Shown here one piece after another: positions 18,420 to 27,267 of a stretch of DNA of 64,000 bases (positions within the stretch are counted from its first letter, which is position 1; each line of letters starts with the position of its first letter). Made by a program: the position numbers and the translations under genes. The stretch lies in contig JAEUUO010000022.1 in the NCBI GenBank assembly GCA_016787575.1, positions 62,001-126,000 on the forward strand. The letters run 5' to 3'. The notes under the pieces are model-generated. The model had not been told where the DNA came from and searched no databases. It saw only the letters and a list, made by a program, of their open reading frames with translations. Source of the stretch: Saprospiraceae bacterium (lineage in GTDB: Bacteria > Bacteroidota > Bacteroidia > Chitinophagales > Saprospiraceae).

Positions 18420-19147
18420 ATTCCAAAAGTCAATGGTTTATAGGAACAATTTTTAAATCCGGATGCCTCCAAGATGGCTGTAAAACGTTCAAAATCGGGA
18501 AATTGTTGCACCGATTCAAACAAGTAGTTGTAAGCCCGTTCATCTTTAGATAATAAGCGGCCAATCAAAGGCAAAATAAATTTAAAATAAATCTGAAACA
18601 ATTGCTTTATCGGAAATACTCTGGGCCGCGAAAATTCCAAAATCACAATTTGACCTCCAGGTTTTATTACACGATGCATTTCTGTGATTCCCTTATTTAA
18701 ATTTTCAAAATTGCGAACACCGAAAGCAGCACTAATTACATCAAATTTATTTTCAGGAAAAGGCAACTGTTCAGCATCTGCAAATTGACATAAAATGCGG
18801 TCTTGTAATTGATGCTTTAAAACCTTTTGCCTGCCTATTTCAAGCATTTTTTCTGAAACATCGGTTGCAATTACATTCGCGTGATTAAATGCTTTTGCAG
18901 CTTGAATTGCAAGAGCTCCAGTGCCGGAAGCTATATCCAAAATTTTTAGCTCGTCTTGAGGATTAAATGAAATCGAAGCCAAGGTTTTTTTACGCCAATA
19001 GCGATCAATTCCTAAGGATAATAGGGAATTTAAAAAATCATAGGTTCCGGAAATATTGTCAAACATCCGGATAACTTGTTGTTTTTTAGAACCTTCAGAA
19101 GTATATGGATTAACCAAAAGCGTACGAATTTCAAGGCAAAGGTACAT
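18392..19147 (-). CDS. ubiE: Demethylmenaquinone/ubiquinone methyltransferase
   Basis: 251 residues. It methylates demethylmenaquinone to menaquinone, the quinone that would feed alternative complex III encoded at 46-62 kb. Diagnostic segments are VNPYTSEGSKKQQVIRMFD, GTYDFLNSLLSLGIDRYWRK, the SAM motif ILDIASGTGALAIQAAK, and FGVRNFENLNKGITEMHRV, which is specific to UbiE/MenG. The start is ATG at 19147. The first dozen residues are not conserved, and the in-frame TTG a few codons on is possible but less likely. Divergent from gyrA. Confidence 0.95.
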   Translation of the reverse strand: MYLCLEIRTLLVNPYTSEGSKKQQVIRMFDNISGTYDFLNSLLSLGIDRYWRKKTLASISFNPQDELKILDIASGTGALAIQAAKAFNHANVIATDVSEKMLEIGRQKVLKHQLQDRILCQFADAEQLPFPENKFDVISAAFGVRNFENLNKGITEMHRVIKPGGQIVILEFSRPRVFPIKQLFQIYFKFILPLIGRLLSKDERAYNYLFESVQQFPDFERFTAILEASGFKNCSYKPLTFGICSIYIGYK

Positions 19148-19249
19148 TCAAAAAAACGAGAACGTTTAAAGGGGTATATATTATGAAATAAAATATTTTT
19201 AAAATGCTGAAATTCTGTTTTTTAAAAGCATTTATTTGTTAAATAATCC

Positions 19250-19280
19250 TTGGTTTTAGCACTTCTTTTTATTATTTTTG
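19250..19280 (+). promoter_or_regulatory. Promoter of gyrA
   Basis: TATTTTTG at 19273-19280 matches TAnnTTTG, and TTGG at 19250-19253 sits exactly 19 bp upstream, the spacing expected for the Bacteroidota -33/-7 pair. Predicted transcription start is near 19285, giving a leader of about 24 nt to the gyrA ATG. Confidence 0.65.
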
Positions 19281-19308
19281 CGGACTTAATAAAAAAGGCA
19301 GTTTCGCT

Positions 19309-21828
19309 ATGTCTGATCACGACAAAATTATATCCGTAAATATTGAAAAACAGCTGCAGACCTCCTACATCGATTATTCGATGTCAGTAATTGTTGCTAG
19401 AGCCCTTCCTGATGTCAGGGATGGTTTAAAACCTGTTCACAGACGTGTTTTATACGGCATGAGTGAATTGGGAATGTCCTACAATAAACCGTATAAAAAA
19501 TCAGCAAGAATCGTTGGTGAAGTTTTGGGAAAGTACCACCCACACGGAGATAGTTCGGTTTACGACGCAATGGTGCGAATGGCTCAGGAATGGTCTATGC
19601 GTTATCCATTGATTGATGGTCAAGGAAACTTTGGTTCGATGGATGGAGATAGTCCGGCAGCCATGCGTTATACAGAAGCCCGTTTATCGAGAATTGCCGA
19701 TGAATTGTTAGACGACATAGATAAAGAAACCGTTGATTTTAGATTGAACTTTGACGACAGTCTGGAAGAACCGACTGTTTTGCCTGCTAAAATCCCAAAT
19801 TTATTAATCAACGGGTCTTCCGGTATTGCTGTTGGGATGGCAACAAATATGCTGCCTCATAATTTAACGGAGGTTTGCAATGGTGTTATCAAAATGATAG
19901 ACAATCCGGACATCAGTCTGGAAGAATTGATGGAAATTATTCCTGGCCCTGATTTGCCAACCGGAGGTACGATTTACGGCATTTCCGGGATCAGGGACGC
20001 TTATGAAACAGGTCGAGGAAAAATATTATTGAGAGGCAAAGCTGAAATTCAAGTTATTGATAATCGTGAGGTCATCTTAATTTCAGAAATTCCATACCAG
20101 GTAAACAAAGCTTTGTTAATTCAAAAAATTGCTGATCTGGTAAATGAAGAAAAAATCGTTGGGATCAGCGATGTACGTGATGAATCAGACAGAGAAGGAA
20201 TTCGTATTTTAGTAGAATTGCGCAAAGATGCTATTTCAAATGTAGTATTGAGTAATTTATACAAATACACGCCACTTCAATCTTCTTTTGGAATCAACAA
20301 CATTGCATTGGTACAAGGCAGACCGGTATCCCTTGGGCTTAAAGAACTTATTTTTCAGTTTATCAAGTTTCGCATTGAAGTTATTGTCAAGCGTACCCAA
20401 TATCAACTTCGGCAAGCTCAAGAAAAAGCCCATGTTTTAGAAGGTCTTTTGATTGCACTCGATCATTTGGATGCAATCATTGCTCTAATTCGTGGATCTC
20501 GAACTGTAGAAGATGCAAGAAATGGATTGATTTCACAATTCAATCTCAGTGAAATTCAGGCACGTGCTATTCTGGACATGCGCCTCCAGAAACTTACAGG
20601 CTTAGAACGGGAGAAACTTAAAGAAGAATACGACGCTTTAATTCTTGAAATAAAAAGATTGCAGGAAATCTTGGATGACATTCATCTTCAAAAGGAAATT
20701 ATTAAGTCTGAATTAAGTTTAATCATATCTAAATTTGGTGATGCCCGAAGAACTTCCATCACTCAAGTTGACGGCGATATCAATATCGAAGACATGATTG
20801 CCAACGATCAGGTTATCGTTACGATTTCACATCAAGGATATATTAAGCGAACAAAAACTTCAGAATACAGAACACAAAGCAGGGGTGGGCGAGGATCTAC
20901 TGGAAGCAAAACCCGTGATGAAGATTTTATAGAGCACATGTTTGTAGCAAGCAATCACAATTATTTGCTTTTGTTTACTGAATTAGGCAAATGTTATTGG
21001 TTGCGGGTATTTGAAATTCCTGAAGCGACTAAAACTTCATTAGGACGTGCGATTCAGAATTTGATCAACCTTCCAAAGGAGGACAAGGTCCGCGCTTACA
21101 TCAATATAGAAGATTTGGAAGACCAAGACTTTTTAAAAAAGCATTTTATTGTCTTGTGTACTAAAAATGGAATTATCAAGAAAAGCAGCCTTGAAGATTT
21201 TAGCAGACCCAGATCAAATGGAATCATTGCCATCAGCATCAATGAAGGAGATCAATTGATGGATGCCCGCCTTACAAATGGAGAATCTGAAATTGTAATT
21301 GCAAACAGAAAAGGCCGTGCAATTCGCTTTCCGGAAAACAAAGTAAGAGTAATGGGAAGAGGAGCTGCTGGAGTCCGCGCAATCCGATTGGATGAAGATG
21401 GAACGGATCAGGTAGTTGGCATGGTTTGCGTTGATCCAAATGATCCTCAGGCAACCATTTTGGTTGTATCAGACAAAGGGAATGGCAAGCGAACCGATTT
21501 GAGTGATTACAGCGTTACAAACAGGGGAGGCAAAGGAGTAAAAACATTAAAATTATCGGACAAAACGGGTTCTTTGGTGGCGATTAAAAATGTAAGTGAA
21601 ACACAGGACCTTATGATCACTACAACTCAAGGAGTAATCATCCGGATGCACGTTTCAGATCTCCGGGTCATGGGTCGTGCAACTCAAGGTGTGCGATTGA
21701 TTCGATTGGATGAGGGGGATGAAATAGGTGATGTAGCCGTAATTGATCGCGAAGAGGAACTGTCTGACGAAATGATGGAGATTGAAACACCGTTAGTATC
21801 TCCTCCTTTTGATGATTCCGAGGAATAA
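19309..21828 (+). CDS. gyrA: DNA gyrase subunit A
   Basis: 839 residues, normal for GyrA. The breakage-reunion domain opens with [20 protein letters not shown], and the catalytic tyrosine is Y121 in [11 protein letters not shown]. The quinolone-determining loop reads [10 protein letters not shown], keeping the Ser (S82) and acidic residue (D86) associated with quinolone sensitivity. The C-terminal pinwheel has repeated blades, and the GyrA-box position reads QSRGGRG rather than QRRGGKG. An acidic tail ends the protein (PPFDDSEE). Together with GyrB (not in the window) it introduces negative supercoils. The gene stands alone with its own promoter at 19250-19280. Confidence 0.97.
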   Translation: MSDHDKIISVNIEKQLQTSYIDYSMSVIVARALPDVRDGLKPVHRRVLYGMSELGMSYNKPYKKSARIVGEVLGKYHPHGDSSVYDAMVRMAQEWSMRYPLIDGQGNFGSMDGDSPAAMRYTEARLSRIADELLDDIDKETVDFRLNFDDSLEEPTVLPAKIPNLLINGSSGIAVGMATNMLPHNLTEVCNGVIKMIDNPDISLEELMEIIPGPDLPTGGTIYGISGIRDAYETGRGKILLRGKAEIQVIDNREVILISEIPYQVNKALLIQKIADLVNEEKIVGISDVRDESDREGIRILVELRKDAISNVVLSNLYKYTPLQSSFGINNIALVQGRPVSLGLKELIFQFIKFRIEVIVKRTQYQLRQAQEKAHVLEGLLIALDHLDAIIALIRGSRTVEDARNGLISQFNLSEIQARAILDMRLQKLTGLEREKLKEEYDALILEIKRLQEILDDIHLQKEIIKSELSLIISKFGDARRTSITQVDGDINIEDMIANDQVIVTISHQGYIKRTKTSEYRTQSRGGRGSTGSKTRDEDFIEHMFVASNHNYLLLFTELGKCYWLRVFEIPEATKTSLGRAIQNLINLPKEDKVRAYINIEDLEDQDFLKKHFIVLCTKNGIIKKSSLEDFSRPRSNGIIAISINEGDQLMDARLTNGESEIVIANRKGRAIRFPENKVRVMGRGAAGVRAIRLDEDGTDQVVGMVCVDPNDPQATILVVSDKGNGKRTDLSDYSVTNRGGKGVKTLKLSDKTGSLVAIKNVSETQDLMITTTQGVIIRMHVSDLRVMGRATQGVRLIRLDEGDEIGDVAVIDREEELSDEMMEIETPLVSPPFDDSEE

Positions 21829-21915
21829 CTTTTTAAAATAAACTTAACTAAAATCGAATCCAATAAACGAATTATTTTTAATGCTTCTAAGTTATAGTAT
21901 TAATAAAAGCAAAAT

Positions 21916-23208
21916 ATGAAACCATTATTTTTTCTGATTTTAAATTTTCTGTCTTTTACTATCTGGGCACAAGAACCTGAAAAAGAAGTTAAAAAAGCTG
22001 ATAGTAAAGTTGCAAGTTTTTATCTGGATCCTACGGCAAATGTATCTAAATTATGGGAAGCCAAAGCACTCATAGATGGCGCCAGCGACCATGAATTGGT
22101 TAATAAATCAGCAAGAACCTGGGCAGTAAAAGGTAAAGTTTACAATGCAATCTGTTCTCATGAAAGTGATTCCATCTTAATCGGACAACAATTTGGACGT
22201 CCTTACAAAGTTAAATACAAAGATGCCGCAATAATAGCTTATACCTCATGGCTTAAGTCCAAGGAATTGGCAACAAAAGGCCATGAATCAAAAGATGCCT
22301 TAGAAGCATTAACTGAAACCTACCGGTATTTAAATAATTACGGTATCCAGGCTTATGAAGCAGGTGATTTCAAATCTGCATTTAACCATTTTGATGCGGT
22401 TGTAAAAATAAACGATATGCTTTTAGCCGGAGGGATGAAAGGTGTATTGGCAACTTCCGAAGATTTAAATAAACAGAAATATCTTGCAGCTGCATGTGCT
22501 ATCAATGCAAACATGCTTGATACTGCCTTTCCTTATCTTGAAGACCTTCGAAAAGTTAATTACAGTGAATCTTTTATTTATGAAGGATTGTACAAGTACT
22601 ATCTGGAGCGTGACGAAAAGAAAGCTGAAGAAGCTTTGGCAGAAGGCCGTCAAAAATTTCCAAATGAAACCGCTTTGTTATTTAATGAAATCAACCATTA
22701 TCTTAAAAAAGGACGTTTAAATGAATTGGTAGATAAACTCAAAATTGCTGTTGAAAAAGAACCCGGAAATGTTTCAGTGAGAACAACTTTAGGCAACGTA
22801 TACGACAATCTATGTCAAAAAGAATGGGAAGCTGCAAATTTCGAAAAAGGCAATGAGTATTATACTCAAGCTGAAAAGTATTATAAAGAAGCTTTAACTA
22901 TTGCTGCTTCAGATTTTAATAGTTTGTATAGTTTAGGTGCCTTGTATTACAACAAAGCTGCATTAATATCCAAAGAAGCCAATAAACTGAGTTCAGATTA
23001 CAGCAAAGAAGGAACCCGCAAATACAATGAGAAGAAAGCTGAAATGGAAAGCTACTTTGACAAAGCTTTGCCTTATTTTGAACAAGCAGAAAAAATCGAA
23101 CCAAAAGACAAAAATACCCTGATTGCATTAAAGGAAATATTTGCTAAAAAATCACAGTTTGATAAATCCAATGCTTACAAATCCAAACTGGAAGCATTGG
23201 GCAACTAA
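21916..23208 (+). CDS. Exported tetratricopeptide-repeat protein
   Basis: 430 residues with a signal peptide (FLILNFLSFTIWAQ). The mature part is almost all helical TPR-like repeats: AYEAGDFKSAFNHFDAVVKI near 155, EPGNVSVRTTLGNVYDNLCQ near 280, and ASDFNSLYSLGALYYNKAAL near 330. It is Lys- and Glu-rich with few hydrophobic stretches, so a soluble periplasmic scaffold is likely. Such proteins are widespread in Bacteroidota, but no specific partner can be named. It lies 87 bp after gyrA and 20 bp before the MazG-like gene. Confidence 0.75.
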   Translation: MKPLFFLILNFLSFTIWAQEPEKEVKKADSKVASFYLDPTANVSKLWEAKALIDGASDHELVNKSARTWAVKGKVYNAICSHESDSILIGQQFGRPYKVKYKDAAIIAYTSWLKSKELATKGHESKDALEALTETYRYLNNYGIQAYEAGDFKSAFNHFDAVVKINDMLLAGGMKGVLATSEDLNKQKYLAAACAINANMLDTAFPYLEDLRKVNYSESFIYEGLYKYYLERDEKKAEEALAEGRQKFPNETALLFNEINHYLKKGRLNELVDKLKIAVEKEPGNVSVRTTLGNVYDNLCQKEWEAANFEKGNEYYTQAEKYYKEALTIAASDFNSLYSLGALYYNKAALISKEANKLSSDYSKEGTRKYNEKKAEMESYFDKALPYFEQAEKIEPKDKNTLIALKEIFAKKSQFDKSNAYKSKLEALGN

Positions 23209-23228
23209 CATCTTGTTTCAACGATTTT

Positions 23229-23732
23229 ATGAGTGAAAAAAAATTCAAGGAAGTTGAAGCGCTCAATGGGGTAGGAGCGTTTCATGATTTATTTGATTTA
23301 CCCGTTTTAGATCAACCGCAAATTCCGGATGCGAATCGCTGTAAACTTCGTTTGTCCCTTTTGGAAGAAGAATTAAACGAATTAAAGGAAGCTATCGAAC
23401 AAGGTGATCTTGTTGCTGCTGCAGATGCATTTTGTGACATTCAATATGTACTTTCTGGAGCGATTCATGAGTTTGGATTAGGCAAACATTTTCACTATCT
23501 GTTTGAGGAAGTGCAACGTTCGAATATGAGCAAAGCCTGCAGTACTTTAGAAGAAGCAGAAAAAACGCGATTGATGTATCTGGAGCAAAAAAGAACAATT
23601 TCTGAAATAAAGCAAAAAGGTGATTGCTTTTTAGTTTACCGCACAGAAGATGGCAAGGTATTAAAATCTATAAATTACAGTCCGGCTGATTTAGAAACTT
23701 TGATTCATAATTCGAAAAAAGGAATTATTTAG
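23229..23732 (+). CDS. MazG-like nucleotide pyrophosphohydrolase
   Basis: 167 residues of the all-alpha NTP pyrophosphatase fold. The metal-binding core is visible as RLSLLEEELNELKEAIEQGD with the downstream AAADAFCDIQYVLSGAIHE, i.e. the ExxE...ExxD pattern. FHDLFDLPVLDQP at the N-terminus and the C-terminal VYRTEDGKVLKS segment are typical of the phage/bacterial MazG-like family that hydrolyses nucleoside triphosphates or phosphoribosyl-ATP-like substrates. House-cleaning of aberrant nucleotides is the likely role; the substrate is unproven. A hairpin plus T-run starts at its stop codon. Confidence 0.8.
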   Translation: MSEKKFKEVEALNGVGAFHDLFDLPVLDQPQIPDANRCKLRLSLLEEELNELKEAIEQGDLVAAADAFCDIQYVLSGAIHEFGLGKHFHYLFEEVQRSNMSKACSTLEEAEKTRLMYLEQKRTISEIKQKGDCFLVYRTEDGKVLKSINYSPADLETLIHNSKKGII

Positions 23733-23760
23733 GCTTCACATTTTATTGGGGCCTTTTTTC
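23731..23760 (+). terminator. Intrinsic terminator after the MazG-like gene
   Basis: AGGCTTCA (23731-23738) pairs with TGGGGCCT (23747-23754), an 8-bp stem with two G-T pairs and an 8-nt loop, followed by six T residues. It overlaps the stop codon of the upstream gene and the end of the convergent lipoprotein gene. Confidence 0.6.
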
Positions 23761-24120
23761 ATATAAAGGACCAACTTTAAATCCATCATCAGAAGGATCC
23801 CCGCGATGTATTCTGATTCCATAAGGGATTTCATCTAAAAATTCTGTTCGAGAACGTGCAATTTTGCCTTTTCCATCTTGCACTTCTATTTGAAATAAGC
23901 TAATGTTTTTTGAAGAATCCCTTTGAATCACCAGATACTTGACAATGACTCCATAAGGCACTAATTTATCCCGTATTGAAACCAGCTCTTCAGTAGACAT
24001 GCTTCGTTTAAAATGAACCTCAATCCAGGATTCATCTACAAAATAATAGCTTTGATTTTCCTTTACTTTACAAGAAAAAATTACAAACGCAAAAAGCAAA
24101 AAATAAAACTGGATTCGCAT
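23743..24120 (-). CDS. Small predicted lipoprotein, function unknown
   Basis: 125 residues. A short hydrophobic leader ends in a lipobox-like AFVIFSC, putting the lipid-attached Cys at residue 17. The rest has a mixed alpha/beta pattern (VHFKRSMSTEELVSIRDKL, VKYLVIQRDSSKN) without a family I recognise. It follows the two LEA-like genes on the same strand by only 4 bp, so the three probably form one transcript. It is convergent with the MazG-like gene. Confidence 0.6.
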   Translation of the reverse strand: MRIQFYFLLFAFVIFSCKVKENQSYYFVDESWIEVHFKRSMSTEELVSIRDKLVPYGVIVKYLVIQRDSSKNISLFQIEVQDGKGKIARSRTEFLDEIPYGIRIHRGDPSDDGFKVGPLYEKRPQ

Positions 24121-24124
24121 TAAA

Positions 24125-24523
24125 CTAGACCGGTTTTTGATCTTCAGGTTTATTGGGCTCTTGTGGTGTTTCCTTTTTTTGAAGTTTTTCAGCTAAGTCT
24201 TCCATGGTGTCTGCTGCTTTTTCTGCAAAGTGCTGCGCAGATTCTAATACATCATGTGTAAGTTCTTTTGTTTTTTCCCAACTGGTTTCAGCAACTTCCT
24301 CTGCTTTTTTTACAAATTCTGATTCTTGAATTTTTGTCACCGCTTCCATTGTGTTTTCCTTTGCTTCTTGCATCGCACTGTTTGCCCATGCTTTCGCCTT
24401 TTCAAGAGATTCCTCAGTTTGTTTTTCAATTAAATCTTTAGTTTTTTCTGCGTTTTCTATCGCTTGTTGTGTAGCCTCTTTACTTATTCCAAAAAGCTTA
24501 CTAAAAAAATCTTTCATTGACAT
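24125..24523 (-). CDS. LEA-like / YtxH-like amphipathic helical protein
   Basis: 132 residues, no signal peptide, nearly all predicted amphipathic helix with heavy Ala, Glu and Lys content (AKAWANSAMQEAKENTMEAV, EVAETSWEKTKELTHDVLES, AADTMEDLAEKLQKK) and a Pro-rich charged tail. The short start MKDFFSKLFG resembles the start of the neighbouring gene (ALFDTIKSWFSK). Repeating Lys/Glu helices of this kind are found in stress-associated LEA- or apolipoprotein-like proteins that bind membranes or protect other proteins. That role is inferred from composition only. Confidence 0.6.
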   Translation of the reverse strand: MSMKDFFSKLFGISKEATQQAIENAEKTKDLIEKQTEESLEKAKAWANSAMQEAKENTMEAVTKIQESEFVKKAEEVAETSWEKTKELTHDVLESAQHFAEKAADTMEDLAEKLQKKETPQEPNKPEDQKPV

Positions 24524-24549
24524 GATATAAGTTTTAAATGTATTATAAA

Positions 24550-25155
24550 TTAATTTGTCTTAGTTTCGTCAGGTAATTCTACAGGTGTTATTTTCTTTTG
24601 CCCTTCTTCGTTTTTAGGTAAATTTTTATGTTCAACAATGGTGTGGTCTTTTTGTGTTTCCAGCCATTTTTCTGCTTTAGAAAAAAAATCTGGATGTGAA
24701 TCTTCTAAATTTTTTCCAAAGTCAATGGGCTTATCAGCAAGTCCATCCATGTTTTGATCCTTTTGATTTTCAGCCTCCTCAAAGCTTTTTGCTTTATCAA
24801 CGGTTTCATCAATAAAATGGTCGATTTTTTTCAAACCATCTTTTGCTTTCTCCGCAAGGTTTTCTCTAAACTCTCTGGTAGAATCATCCAATTGATCTAC
24901 CTTTTCTTTTAGTTCCGACCACAATTGCTTTCCTTGTTCTTTAGCCTCATCCAAAGAATCGGACACAAAATCTTTAGCCTTATCAATAAATTCGTTTGTT
25001 GATGAAGACCCTTCTGTTTGAGAAGGAGAATTATCTTTTGTTTGTTGATTGTCTACTTGAAAACTGCCCATTTCCTCATAAACATGACTATCCATTGGCA
25101 AATCAGACTTAGAAGGTTTTGAGAACCAAGATTTTATAGTATCAAACAGAGCCAT
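24550..25155 (-). CDS. LEA-like amphipathic helical protein, larger neighbour of 24125
   Basis: 201 residues, hydrophilic, without transmembrane segments. The central part is repetitive charged helix (FIDKAKDFVSDSLDEAKEQG, LKEKVDQLDDSTREFRENLA, AKDGLKKIDHFIDETVDKAK). A low-complexity Ser/Thr/Gln linker (about 25-55) and a Lys/Glu tail flank it. The N-terminal MALFDTIKSWFSK is likely a membrane-binding amphipathic helix. It has a near-consensus promoter immediately upstream and is the first gene of a three-gene minus-strand group ending at 23743. No enzymatic motif is seen. It probably arose by duplication with its neighbour. Confidence 0.6.
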   Translation of the reverse strand: MALFDTIKSWFSKPSKSDLPMDSHVYEEMGSFQVDNQQTKDNSPSQTEGSSSTNEFIDKAKDFVSDSLDEAKEQGKQLWSELKEKVDQLDDSTREFRENLAEKAKDGLKKIDHFIDETVDKAKSFEEAENQKDQNMDGLADKPIDFGKNLEDSHPDFFSKAEKWLETQKDHTIVEHKNLPKNEEGQKKITPVELPDETKTN

Positions 25156-25169
25156 TTTGATATTTTATA

Positions 25170-25198
25170 CAAAAATAGGACAAAGAAAACAAATCAAA
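25170..25198 (-). promoter_or_regulatory. Promoter of the LEA-like gene pair
   Basis: On the minus strand TATTTTTG (25170-25177) is an exact -7 element and TTTG (25195-25198) lies 17 bp upstream of it. Predicted start is near 25164, leaving a leader of only about 8-10 nt before the ATG at 25155. Confidence 0.45.
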
Positions 25199-25248
25199 GA
25201 TTTAAATAAAGTCGTATATTTCGTCATTAATTGCCTATTTTACAGTCC

Positions 25249-26307
25249 ATGAAAAAAACCAAAATTTCGGGAAGAGGAACTGAATTGCACATTCCAAATC
25301 GATTTTTCAAACTACAAACAAGCGATGACCTTGATTTTTCCCAACAAGAGCGCGAAGATCATACTTCCAAAACACAATTCATCCCTGTAATGGCTAAATC
25401 AATGATCAATACAGTAAGCAGTCCGGATTTGTTTATGGACTATTCCTTAAATCCGTATCAAGGCTGCGAGCATGGCTGCACGTATTGTTATGCCCGGTTA
25501 ACACATAATTATTGGGGATATAGCATTGCTGATGAATTTGAAACTAAAATCCTGATAAAACAAAATGCAGTAGACATCATAAAGAAAGAATTAGGCTCAG
25601 CAAATTATAAAGTAAAACCCATAATGCTATCAGGCAATACAGATTGTTACCAACCTGCTGAATCTAAATTTAAATTAACTCAAAAAATTCTTGAGTTGTT
25701 TCTTTTTCTTAAACATCCAGTCATGATCATTACCAAGAATGCGCTGATTTTAAGAGATCTGGACATTTTAAAGGAGTTAAATTCGAATAAATTGGTTTCC
25801 GTAGCAATTTCCGTTACAGCTTCTCAAGATACGACCAGACGCATCATGGAACCAAGAGCATCAACAATTGAAAGCAGGTTAAAAGTAATTGCCAAATTGA
25901 AAGAATCTGAAATTCCGGTTCACGCTATGTTGGCACCTATCATTCCTGGAATAAATGATACCGAGCTTATGAAAATGGTACATATAACTGCAGATGCTGG
26001 TGCATCCAGTGCTTCCTATCAAATCGTTCGATTAAATGGTGAACTGCCTGTGCTTTTTGAATCCTGGCTAGATCATCATTACCCTGATCGCAAGGATCGA
26101 ATCTTAAATGCAATCAGAGAAAGCCATCAGGGGCAATTAAATGATTCCAATTTCAAGACCCGAATGAAGGGGAGTGGAAGTATTGCTGACTCAATTCGGC
26201 AGCAATTCAAATTAGCATACAAACGCTATTATCCTAATCCGCAAAAACCCAATTTACGCACAGATTTATTTCAAAGAATTAAAAATGGACAATTGGTTAT
26301 TTGGTAA
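25249..26307 (+). CDS. PA0069-family radical SAM protein
   Basis: 352 residues from the ATG at 25249; an in-frame TTG lies six codons earlier. The iron-sulfur motif is GCEHGCTYCYAR, with ligands C73, C77 and C80 in the CxxxCxxC arrangement. FIPVMAKSMINTVSSPD and the segment PIMLSGNTDCYQPAE place it in the PA0069/spore-photoproduct-lyase-like branch. MEPRASTIESRLKVIAKLKE and MLAPIIPGINDTE are conserved beyond the SAM domain. Members occur as stand-alone genes in many bacteria and their reaction is not established. Divergent from the LEA-like genes. Confidence 0.85.
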   Translation: MKKTKISGRGTELHIPNRFFKLQTSDDLDFSQQEREDHTSKTQFIPVMAKSMINTVSSPDLFMDYSLNPYQGCEHGCTYCYARLTHNYWGYSIADEFETKILIKQNAVDIIKKELGSANYKVKPIMLSGNTDCYQPAESKFKLTQKILELFLFLKHPVMIITKNALILRDLDILKELNSNKLVSVAISVTASQDTTRRIMEPRASTIESRLKVIAKLKESEIPVHAMLAPIIPGINDTELMKMVHITADAGASSASYQIVRLNGELPVLFESWLDHHYPDRKDRILNAIRESHQGQLNDSNFKTRMKGSGSIADSIRQQFKLAYKRYYPNPQKPNLRTDLFQRIKNGQLVIW

Positions 26308-26310
26308 ATC

Positions 26311-26607
26311 TCAAATCACAATGTATGCGATATATACTATCAATAGCAGGATACAGCCTAACGAAACCATAAATAGGATGTCTGCAATATGTTCTGTTTT
26401 ACGTTCCAGCTTATGGTTTTGAGTCCGCAAAGAAATAAATGAAAAAATACACGCTGCAGCTAACAACAATGAAATTACAGAAGTGATTTCATCCATTAAA
26501 TTATTCTCCTGTTGGCTGGTCAAATGCAAAGACGTAATAACAACCAGACACAAACCCAATAGGGTAGATGAGGTATTTAAAATGTGTTGGGACGTGATAT
26601 TGGGCAT
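26311..26607 (-). CDS. Small membrane protein, function unknown
   Basis: 98 residues with three predicted transmembrane helices (about 13-30, 40-58 and 78-96) and a charged loop between the second and third (RTQNHKLERKTEH). The N-terminus MPNITSQHILNTSSTLLGLC resembles small uncharacterised Bacteroidota membrane proteins. The stop is 3 bp from the convergent radical SAM gene. Nothing in it points to an enzymatic function. Confidence 0.55.
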   Translation of the reverse strand: MPNITSQHILNTSSTLLGLCLVVITSLHLTSQQENNLMDEITSVISLLLAAACIFSFISLRTQNHKLERKTEHIADILFMVSLGCILLLIVYIAYIVI

Positions 26608-27267
26608 TTAAAAATTATTTAAAAAAATGCCAAGTTAAATATTCTTAATTATTTATTTTAGAAATGCAATTTTCCTTGCTAATAGTCACCGCCTAATTGA
26701 ATAAACTACTAATGTAAAAGAATTTAGACAATTGAAACTACTTTCTAGATTCAACTAAAAATAATTATTTTAAACTTACTTCTATTTAAAGTATTCACAG
26801 GATCGTCAAAGGCCAACTTTACGTTCAATACTAATTAATCAAATATACAACCCAAATGATTTTAGATCCGAACCAGATACTGTAAGATTGCAAGAAGTTA
26901 ATTTTTGGGCAAAGTATTGAATATTTAATTTTTCATAAATTATATGCCGAATTGAATTTTAAAATTGCAAATACAAATAAAATTTATATCATTCCAATTT
27001 GCTTGACCTATTTTAATTAAGAACAATAAAATAGAATTCCGTGAATTAGCTTGAAATTTTATTCCTATGACAATCCTAAAGGAATTAATTTTTCAATTTT
27101 CCTACAATACTTTATTCCTTAAGAATGAGTTTACTAATTTATGATTTATCCTTATCGAAACTTGACAAAATGTTGATAATGTAAATTATAAACCAAATAA
27201 ACATCTTAGAATTATACGGATATTATTTTCCCATAATTTATATTATGTTAAGTTGTTTATTTGGTAT
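26608..27267. other. 660-bp AT-rich intergenic region
   Basis: No convincing gene is visible. It lies between the start of the small membrane protein (transcribed leftwards) and the 3' end of selD. The longest stop-free stretch I found by eye is 26774-26920 on the plus strand (49 codons, no ATG, containing PNDFRSEPDTVRLQEVNF). It resembles nothing I recognise and may be chance or a gene remnant. No tRNA, strong hairpin or repeat was seen. Confidence 0.5.

Noticed and set aside
26774..26920. 49-codon stop-free stretch in the AT-rich gap that reads like protein
   Set aside because: No start codon or ribosome-binding sequence. A stretch of this length is not exceptional across six frames of a 660-bp region, and no family is recognised.
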